Shown here: in pieces, positions 59,201-64,000 of the stretch | Position numbering within the stretch: position 1 is the first letter of the stretch | How the letters are laid out: each line of letters opens with the position of its first letter | From: an uncultured Clostridia bacterium | GTDB taxonomy: Bacteria > Bacillota > Clostridia > Oscillospirales > Acutalibacteraceae | DNA: 64,000 nucleotides | Assembly (NCBI GenBank): GCA_937876375.1 | Contig: CALEHY010000027.1 | Location: 124,001-188,000, forward strand | Reading direction: 5' to 3' | Notes under the pieces: generated by a model | What the model saw: only the letters and a program-made list of their open reading frames with translations | Told to the model about the DNA's origin: nothing | The model's database searches: none | Position numbers and translations under genes: made by a program

Positions 59201-59379
59201 CATCAACAATGCAGTCTAATCAGAACGAGTTCACAGTAACTCTAACAACAGATTATGGCTCTATGCAGTATATCTTTGCTAGAACATACTTGACATTCGT
59301 TGATAAAGATGGAAACAAGAATACTATCTACAGTGACGTTAAGATTGCTAATATCGCTGTTGATGGCACATTGGCATAA
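56272..59379 (+). CDS. Large secreted protein with beta-helix-like region
   Basis: The 1035-residue product has a signal peptide (LSKKLVSVLLSVLMVVSALP, cleavage near AYAAP). Residues ~45-625 contain repeated short beta segments (ITLFKDVTLDEPI, GNLVIEGGTYNCET, NGGSLTVKDGAIDSD, VNIYGGTFTALTA) typical of right-handed parallel beta-helix, pectate-lyase-like surface proteins. A FIVAR-like helical segment follows (YSAYKTAVSIAKQIDRDIYT, ~625-690), then InlB-like beta repeats and a C-terminal beta region. No catalytic residues were identified. A micropeptide gene follows after 14 bases, so they share an mRNA. Likely a surface or extracellular glycan-binding protein. Confidence 0.8.
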   Translation: MRLSKKLVSVLLSVLMVVSALPFSAVVAYAAPSTKKKTTSVASASSWYYADLYPEDKIYYFDSLQEAFEYVNTNPYCSTITLFKDVTLDEPIIYTDLEANADCGTFYLELNGKTVSAPNGNAFEFKDMYRNVFVGAYQWSYKAGDGITGYGTINAKDYAITVEDGNLVIEGGTYNCETTDCPWLVETDGYIGNIRHCSVAKNANTLYNEGYFGSNGNIYIRNKDNDINSLKHVTEKTVDETTSYIVADHIFEYTTKSVSADRQSAMIASECTVCHYQSGEYPALALVGDTAYDDFYKAVENADGSTVELLQDITVSNSVNIVDGMDITLDLNGHTITHPSGYFVINGGSLTVKDGAIDSDSNNTFLMYGTTDDSVERYSTLNLDNVDVANTYDGGSVNNLGSVIFLVNPGWSKPYKYYGITLNINESSLSSEGYCLVNNGNYANLDEFNTTKIDFTSSDLTSNQTSAMYIAGYALVNATATSFTGYISGAEIRAGVFNVLGDENSFTSTYTGYSEAQSNTSGPTTSGAALAIAQHNLAPLPNPVEVNIYGGTFTALTALKESNVQGVAEEFVDVTINIYGGDYIGEEASVLSDTCTGFISGGEFTVDPKESYIVDGKSTRIDDNDMYVLTDLDYSAYKTAVSIAKQIDRDIYTADSLLALDDAIVPDYTLTTQEEIDNATALVDTRYNELAYKSFTVTFVAEVEGDATTVSTADYTYGDIATLDATDIDGDVYKWTIEDHNTVKKLPSDSKNVSFVVKGDAVVTVYTMQQKTADSGLTKITYLSNKNVTIGIDYVSDTTNIVKPQAPEIPFYVFDSWETVDDTTYKAVYVYDDAKYCKFVGGMNVVITNGGRQSTNNDAGIDVPYDDIVEISKSVDGQLVLSADKEGKNILTYLNDVSTIHAPKRATVYVMVLPKRTDATIGVTGGYVKFIEGTKKKLAINGQFYIPTDCQFVETGAVLCNKNGDFKIGGAGVVKLASTMQSNQNEFTVTLTTDYGSMQYIFARTYLTFVDKDGNKNTIYSDVKIANIAVDGTLA

Positions 59380-59393
59380 GGAGGGAATAGAGT

Positions 59394-59546
59394 ATGAAAA
59401 AGTTTAACGAACCATATATCTCTGTTGTCAAATTTAACACAGAGGATATCTTAACTAAATCTAGTACCTATTTTGCTGGTGGTAGTGACGACAATTCGTA
59501 TATCAACGAAGATAATTACGTATCCGAGACAAATCCTTGGATGTAA
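59394..59546 (+). CDS. 50-residue micropeptide, homologue of the peptide at 3041
   Basis: ATG lies behind AAGGAGGG, 14 bases after the large secreted-protein gene. The N-terminus KKFNEPYISVVKFNTEDILT aligns with the 34-residue peptide (YTKPVSEVEKF, QDVITTSG); the C-terminal half (STYFAGGSDDNSYINEDNYV, ending NPWM) differs in length and sequence but is again acidic and rich in Asn/Ser/Tyr. No signal peptide or membrane segment. A strong terminator follows. The shared N-terminus with variable tail suggests a leader/core-type peptide or a secreted-protein-associated factor; no modifying enzyme is encoded directly downstream here. Confidence 0.7.
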   Translation: MKKFNEPYISVVKFNTEDILTKSSTYFAGGSDDNSYINEDNYVSETNPWM

Positions 59547-59560
59547 TCGTTAGATATTTT

Positions 59561-59590
59561 ACAAAAGCCCGACAAAGTCGGGCTTTTTGT
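59561..59590 (+). terminator. Terminator after the second micropeptide
   Basis: ACAAAAGCCCGAC / GTCGGGCTTTTTGT with AAA loop. Confidence 0.92.
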
Positions 59591-59701
59591 TATGTTTAAT
59601 AATTATAAATAAAAATTTATCTTTTTATTCAAAAAAATAGTGCAAATGTTACAAAGATATGATATAATATTTTTATTAACGTAAAAGGAGAGTTTTTCAT
59701 T

Positions 59702-61531
59702 ATGGCAGATGAAAAGAAAGGCTCAGCTGTTAAAAGACTGGGTACTGATATCAAAACCCATTGGAAAACTCCAGCACCTGGAAAATATGTTCCTTATCGT
59801 GAGTATTTGGACATTCTTTTTGGTGTTGGTAGTAACTATGCGGGTACAAAAACCTTGGAGTACTTGGGATTTGCGTCTAGCTGTTATTTGATGATGTATC
59901 ATTACAAGCTACCACTTCTCACATTCTCTATCATTAACATTATCAATATGCCACTCAACTACATTTGGACCTTGATTGGCTGGGTAATTAATGACAACCT
60001 TGGCTTCTTGCCAAAGAAGACAGAGCGTCGCTTTGTTGGACTATATGTTTTCTTGCTTATTGCTGGTATAGCAATGATTGTTGGCGATTTCTCATTTATG
60101 CTTAATCCATCCAACAGCATAGTAAATTACCTCAATCATCTTGAGGGCGTTAACGCTGCCTCTGCTATAAAGATTTTTGGTACACATATTTTGTGGAATG
60201 GCTGGACCGGTTGTCGTAATATCTTCTACCGTAAGAAGCTTGTACCAAAGTTCGGTAGATATAAGTACAGCCTATACTGCGATTTCTTGCCAAAGGTAAT
60301 TATGGTATTCGTTCTTGGTTGGGCTGCTTATGATTTCGGCAAGTACAGCGTATGTAACCTTGGCACTATCGATCGTGTTTGGGTTGCTAACCTGTTGTTT
60401 GCTATTTACAACTTGTTCCCATTTGGTAACAACCTTGAGGTATGTGCCCAGAACTGTTCACCTAATGTTCGTGAGCGTATCTTTGTTCGTACATATCCTA
60501 TCAAGCTATCACATTTGTTCCAGTCGATCCTTGCTATCATCCTACCTGTATTCATCGGTATGTGTAAGGATGAGTGGGCTGATATCGCTGTATTCAAGTA
60601 TATCATTCCTATCACATTCACAGTCTTCGCTGTTATCACTATGATTTGTGCTAGCAGAATTAAGGAGCGTATTCCACAGCCACCTCTAGAGAAAAAGGTA
60701 AAGATTAGCTTCTGGGACGGTATGTTCGGCGTTATGCGTAACAAGTACAAGTGGATTCAGACCATCGTTGGTCTTTTGGACTCTCTTGGCAATGGTATGC
60801 TTGCGTTCACCTCTATCCTATATCTATACACATTTAGATTGTCTGGACTTACATATTCGCTCATCGTAGCACTTATTTCATTTGCTGGTACCCCTCCAGA
60901 TTTCTTTACTCCATATTTCATCAAGAAATATACCTACAAGCAGGTTATGATTTTCTACCAGCTATCTCGTGCTGTGTGCTATTCTGTAATCGTTGCTTGC
61001 TATATGTTCCTTGGCGACAAGCTAATTCTTTGTGGTACTCTTTGCGTTGTAATGCTCTTCATTACCGAAATGTTCCAAACTGTACCAAAGTCAATTAGCC
61101 ACGATATGGATATCCGTGTTAACGACTATCAAATGTATCTGTCAGGTGAGAGACTAGAGAGCTTCTCTGGTGTATTCGGCTGGTTCACTGGCCCTATCAC
61201 ACAGTTTGTTGGCTTTATTATCCCATTGCTACTTCTTCGTTATGGATTTAACAGTAACTGGGACGTACTATTTATCGACTCATCTAGAATAAATATCATT
61301 GTTGTACCTATTCTCTTTGATATTGCTGGTTATATCCTTATGACTATTCCGTATATGATTTGGGATTACGACGACGCAAAGCAGAACAAGGTTATGGAGG
61401 TTCTTCGTCGTAGAGAAGAGGTTACTCGAAAGCTTTATAACGAGGAGCATGGCATAACTGATACAGCAGAAGCTGTAGAGGAGGCTGATGCCCAGATTGA
61501 TGAGCCTGTTGCAGAGGAGGTGTTGTCATGA
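59702..61531 (+). CDS. GPH/MFS-like multi-pass transporter
   Basis: The 609-residue product has about 12 membrane helices (for example LYVFLLIAGIAMIVGDFSFM, LFQSILAIILPVFIGMC, VPILFDIAGYILMTIPYMIW) and GPH-like loops (YREYLDILFGVGSNYAG near the start, FFTPYFIKKYTYKQVM centrally). It resembles glycoside-pentoside-hexuronide or MFS_2 carriers, but a ~50-residue cytoplasmic N-terminus and an acidic C-terminal tail are added. The substrate is unknown, probably an oligosaccharide. Its stop overlaps the next gene's ATG by 4 bases. A TATAAT lies at 59663-59668. Confidence 0.75.
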   Translation: MADEKKGSAVKRLGTDIKTHWKTPAPGKYVPYREYLDILFGVGSNYAGTKTLEYLGFASSCYLMMYHYKLPLLTFSIINIINMPLNYIWTLIGWVINDNLGFLPKKTERRFVGLYVFLLIAGIAMIVGDFSFMLNPSNSIVNYLNHLEGVNAASAIKIFGTHILWNGWTGCRNIFYRKKLVPKFGRYKYSLYCDFLPKVIMVFVLGWAAYDFGKYSVCNLGTIDRVWVANLLFAIYNLFPFGNNLEVCAQNCSPNVRERIFVRTYPIKLSHLFQSILAIILPVFIGMCKDEWADIAVFKYIIPITFTVFAVITMICASRIKERIPQPPLEKKVKISFWDGMFGVMRNKYKWIQTIVGLLDSLGNGMLAFTSILYLYTFRLSGLTYSLIVALISFAGTPPDFFTPYFIKKYTYKQVMIFYQLSRAVCYSVIVACYMFLGDKLILCGTLCVVMLFITEMFQTVPKSISHDMDIRVNDYQMYLSGERLESFSGVFGWFTGPITQFVGFIIPLLLLRYGFNSNWDVLFIDSSRINIIVVPILFDIAGYILMTIPYMIWDYDDAKQNKVMEVLRRREEVTRKLYNEEHGITDTAEAVEEADAQIDEPVAEEVLS

Positions 61532-63366
61532 GTAAGAAAAAGGAAAAGAAGAATGAGGATTTCCTAGCTCAAGAGGCTGCCGAAAATCAGGCAACAGCAG
61601 AGGCTTATACTCTTGACATACCAGAGGATGAAATTTGGTCCTATCAGATTGAGGGACTACAAGCACCTCATATCAATAAGCCATTTAAGAATGCAAAGAT
61701 TAAGAAAGTTGTTGTAGTTATCGTGCTACTTATCGTTATCGGTATCTCGATCTTTCTATCGGTTCGTGCTGTTCATAGCGATTTGTACAAGTACAATGAG
61801 CTTGCAGATGGTACATACGAGCTCGTTAAGTTCTCTAACAGTGGTGATATTAGCGATATCACTATTGACTATGTTGTCGTTGATGAGAAAACTGGCGAAA
61901 AGGATATGACAAAGCCTATTACAAAGATTCATGAGTATGCATTTAACTGTGATGATATCCTTCGCACCATTACCTTTGGTAAGGACGTAAAGGAGATTGA
62001 TGGCAAGTCTATCTATTCTTGCTGGTGGGTTACTAATGTTTTCGTTGATGACGAGAACCCATATTACTGTGATATCGATGGCGTTGTATACAACAAAGAC
62101 GTTACCGAGGCTGTTTTCTATCCAAACGACCACGACAAGCAGCTACGACTAGAGAATGGTTATGCTGAGCTTGACGAGGACGGTGTTCAGCATAGCACTC
62201 TTGTTGATGATGAGGACAACGAGATGGAGGAGCTTTGGGGTACAACAAAGAAGTATGACGAAAAGTTCTATCAGCAGTACAATCGTAATACTCGTACATA
62301 TGTTATCCCATCAACAGTAACAAAGATTGGTGAGCTATGCTTTGCATATTCAAATATCGTTGACCTTTATATCCCAGAGGGTGTTAAGGTTATGGATAAT
62401 ATGGCAATCTTTAAGAACACTGTTTTGACTAACATCTATTCTTACAAGACCGATGAGGGCGTTACTGATACAACATACAAGGGTATCGATGCTATGACAG
62501 AGATTTATCCATCTCTACCAGAGGGACTAGAGTTCATCGGTTCAGATGCCTTGTATTACACTAGAGCGCTTGCGTATATGTATCTCCCATCATCTATTAA
62601 GGAGATTAAGCACCACGCTTTTTGGGACTCTGTATATAAGGAGAATGATGAGCTTCACGGTGTAACATATTTTGACACAGCATATACTGAGGAGGAGTTC
62701 TCATCATCTGTTACAACTGGTGACCAGTGGCGTCCACAGTACGACTATATGTTGTTCAAGAAATCTATCGATGTTAACTATTCTGCTGAGCGTCAGTCAC
62801 AGCTTGCGTATAACATTCATCGTCAGTATTATTGGGCTGTACAGTGGATGATTAACAACCTACCTGATGAGGTTAAAGCTGGTTCATCATATCTTGTTAA
62901 GGATATGGATGAGAATGGAGCTCCAGAGCTTGTCCTTCGCAAATATAATCCTGATACCAAGAAGACAGAGGATACAGTTATCACACTATCTTATGGCTAT
63001 CTTGAGGATTATGACGGTGAGGCTAGCTATGATGATGCAACCTTCAGTGAGCTAACTGATAACGCACAGCTCGACTCTATCTTTGATATTACTGATCCAC
63101 AAATTAGTGCTCCAATTAAGGATGAGGAGACTGAAAATAAGTCTGAAGAAGAAACTCAAGATGATACTGAAGAGCCTGCAAAACCAGAGGAACCAGTTGA
63201 TGAGGATAATGTTGAGCTTACAGATGACGAAATCGAAAAGCTTGCAAAATCTGTAATCAGAGGTGATTGGGGTAATGGTGAGTATAGAAAGAATGCTCTA
63301 GAAGAAAAGGGCTATTCATATCAGATAATCCAAGATCGTGTAAACGAAATTATTTACAACAGATAA
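61528..63366 (+). CDS. Membrane-anchored BspA-like leucine-rich-repeat protein
   Basis: The 612-residue product has a ~55-residue charged cytoplasmic segment, one membrane helix (VVVVIVLLIVIGISIFLSV) and an extracellular LRR_5/BspA-type region (ITKIHEYAFNCDDILRTITF, ENPYYCDIDGVVYNKDVTEA, VTKIGELCFAYSNIVDLYIP, AYMYLPSSIKEIKHHAFWDS). Residues ~470-600 are acidic, with a Glu/Pro-rich stretch (TENKSEEETQDDTEEPAKPE). It is translationally coupled to the transporter (ATGA overlap), so it may be the outer partner that presents or senses the transporter's substrate; that is inference. Confidence 0.8.
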   Translation: MSKKKEKKNEDFLAQEAAENQATAEAYTLDIPEDEIWSYQIEGLQAPHINKPFKNAKIKKVVVVIVLLIVIGISIFLSVRAVHSDLYKYNELADGTYELVKFSNSGDISDITIDYVVVDEKTGEKDMTKPITKIHEYAFNCDDILRTITFGKDVKEIDGKSIYSCWWVTNVFVDDENPYYCDIDGVVYNKDVTEAVFYPNDHDKQLRLENGYAELDEDGVQHSTLVDDEDNEMEELWGTTKKYDEKFYQQYNRNTRTYVIPSTVTKIGELCFAYSNIVDLYIPEGVKVMDNMAIFKNTVLTNIYSYKTDEGVTDTTYKGIDAMTEIYPSLPEGLEFIGSDALYYTRALAYMYLPSSIKEIKHHAFWDSVYKENDELHGVTYFDTAYTEEEFSSSVTTGDQWRPQYDYMLFKKSIDVNYSAERQSQLAYNIHRQYYWAVQWMINNLPDEVKAGSSYLVKDMDENGAPELVLRKYNPDTKKTEDTVITLSYGYLEDYDGEASYDDATFSELTDNAQLDSIFDITDPQISAPIKDEETENKSEEETQDDTEEPAKPEEPVDEDNVELTDDEIEKLAKSVIRGDWGNGEYRKNALEEKGYSYQIIQDRVNEIIYNR

Positions 63367-63379
63367 ATATTATTAAGTG

Positions 63380-63415
63380 ATATCGCATCTCGTATTAACG
63401 AGGTGCGATATTTTT
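63380..63415 (+). terminator. Terminator after the LRR protein gene
   Basis: ATATCGCATCTCGT / ACGAGGTGCGATAT with ATTA loop and a T-run. Confidence 0.92.
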
Positions 63416-63519
63416 TATACAAATATTCAAGTGTGTACAGATACAGATTTAATTGTATTGAGTATTAATAATATATAATATATAATTAATGTGTATTTTT
63501 ATATCTAGGAGAGATTTTA

Positions 63520-64000
63520 GTGAAAAAGGTAAAAAGACTTATATCCATTATTTTATCTGTAGTTATGATAGTGACCTCTTGTAGTGTCGCTATGTATGCC
63601 TATGCTGTTGATGATTTTGCAGAGGATTATGACCTACAGATTTACTATCAAGATGCAAACAAAGAGTTCGTAGAGGTTACAGAACAGCTTAGCGTAATGG
63701 AGCAGTATGATATCCAGCTATACGCTTGTCTTGTATATCCTGATGGTACTGTGTGGAATATCACTTCATCTGGTTTGCCAGTAGTATTTGAGGGCTACAC
63801 ATTAGAGTGGTACTCTGACGCTAGATATCTAGCATTTTGTGAGAAGAACGATGGCAAAATTCACGGCTACGACGCTACAAAGGGTGAGGCTATCCGTAAT
63901 TGGCTCGATAATGAGGTTGGCACTATTCCAGTTGTTGGTGGTACTCTTAAAAATCTTCTCCTTAAGCTTCTTGATAATGGGGTTACCGATATTGATAATC
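63520..64000 (+). CDS. Secreted protein, N-terminal part (truncated by window end)
   Basis: GTG at 63520 follows CTAGGAGAG and opens a frame that runs off the end of the window (160 codons). It begins with a signal peptide (VKRLISIILSVVMIVTSCSV, with either a lipobox-like VTSC or cleavage after AYA). The mature part (YYQDANKEFVEVTEQLSVME, LEWYSDARYLAFCEKNDGKI) is not recognised. The signal sequence resembles those of the secreted proteins at 588 and 56272, suggesting another member of the surface-protein set. Confidence 0.75.
   Translation, partial: MKKVKRLISIILSVVMIVTSCSVAMYAYAVDDFAEDYDLQIYYQDANKEFVEVTEQLSVMEQYDIQLYACLVYPDGTVWNITSSGLPVVFEGYTLEWYSDARYLAFCEKNDGKIHGYDATKGEAIRNWLDNEVGTIPVVGGTLKNLLLKLLDNGVTDIDN

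Overview
The window looks like a chromosomal segment of a spore-forming, anaerobic Clostridia-type member of the Bacillota, most likely a gut Oscillospirales/Ruminococcaceae-like organism. The evidence is low GC, strong AGGAGG-type ribosome binding sites, TTGACA/TATAAT promoters, sporulation genes (yabP, yabQ, a CotJC-like protein), a complete Rnf ion pump, dockerin and cohesin-like secreted modules, and enzymes for fucose, arabinose and mannose glycans. This placement is inference from gene content. No 16S gene is present.

Layout. 1-6.1 kb: the end of a dockerin protein, a large secreted cohesin-like protein, a 34-residue peptide with its own promoter and terminator, then two ATP-grasp ligases and a methyltransferase. 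6.1-11.5 kb: divergent TetR/FGGY kinase and aminotransferase/tandem-aldolase operons around two palindromic operators. 11.5-13.7 kb: esterase and LytR-Cps2A-Psr protein. 13.7-14.4 and 19.8-21.9 kb: repeat-flanked, cassette-like units carrying a small pyrophosphatase-like gene, a lipoprotein gene and possibly an ECF sigma/regulator pair. 14.5-19.1 kb: GH38 alpha-mannosidase, a 72-residue protein and glycerate kinase. 19.1-19.8 kb: a candidate small RNA, initiator tRNA-Met, and a GC-rich insert bounded by a copy of the tRNA 3' end. 22-29 kb: polysaccharide deacetylase, YdcF-like protein, LexA with two small SOS-coupled proteins, COG0523 metallochaperone, yabP-yabQ-divIC, and an RNA methyltransferase. 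29-34.7 kb: groESL, cdaA-cdaR (c-di-AMP), a cysteine desulfurase-like enzyme and DUF3343. 34.8-39.2 kb: fucose catabolism (aldolase, mutarotase, kinase, isomerase). 39.3-48.7 kb: rnfCDGEAB followed by a duplicated-domain lipoprotein, ApbE flavin transferase, an FMN-binding-like protein, a NusG-II protein and a Gx-type membrane protein. 48.8-64 kb: RumA-type methyltransferase, an acidic secreted protein under a c-di-GMP-I riboswitch, CotJC, GH51 arabinofuranosidase, a COG2984-type ABC transporter, a large beta-helix-like secreted protein followed by a second micropeptide, a GPH/MFS-like transporter overlapping an LRR membrane protein, and the start of another secreted protein.

How it fits together. 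Secreted and intracellular enzymes break down host or plant glycans (fucose, arabinose, mannose). Electrons from fermentation can pass through Rnf, whose flavinylation could be supplied by the adjacent ApbE. The most unusual signals are: (i) two homologous micropeptides sharing a KPxxxVxKFxxxD(V/I)(I/L)T-like N-terminus, each next to a large secreted protein and one next to ATP-grasp ligases plus a methyltransferase; (ii) gene cassettes flanked by the same pair of repeats, one repeat being a hairpin with compensatory base changes; (iii) a c-di-GMP riboswitch whose aptamer arm is also the terminator arm; (iv) a yabQ that seems to start at AUA; (v) an RnfG with two FMN-binding domains.
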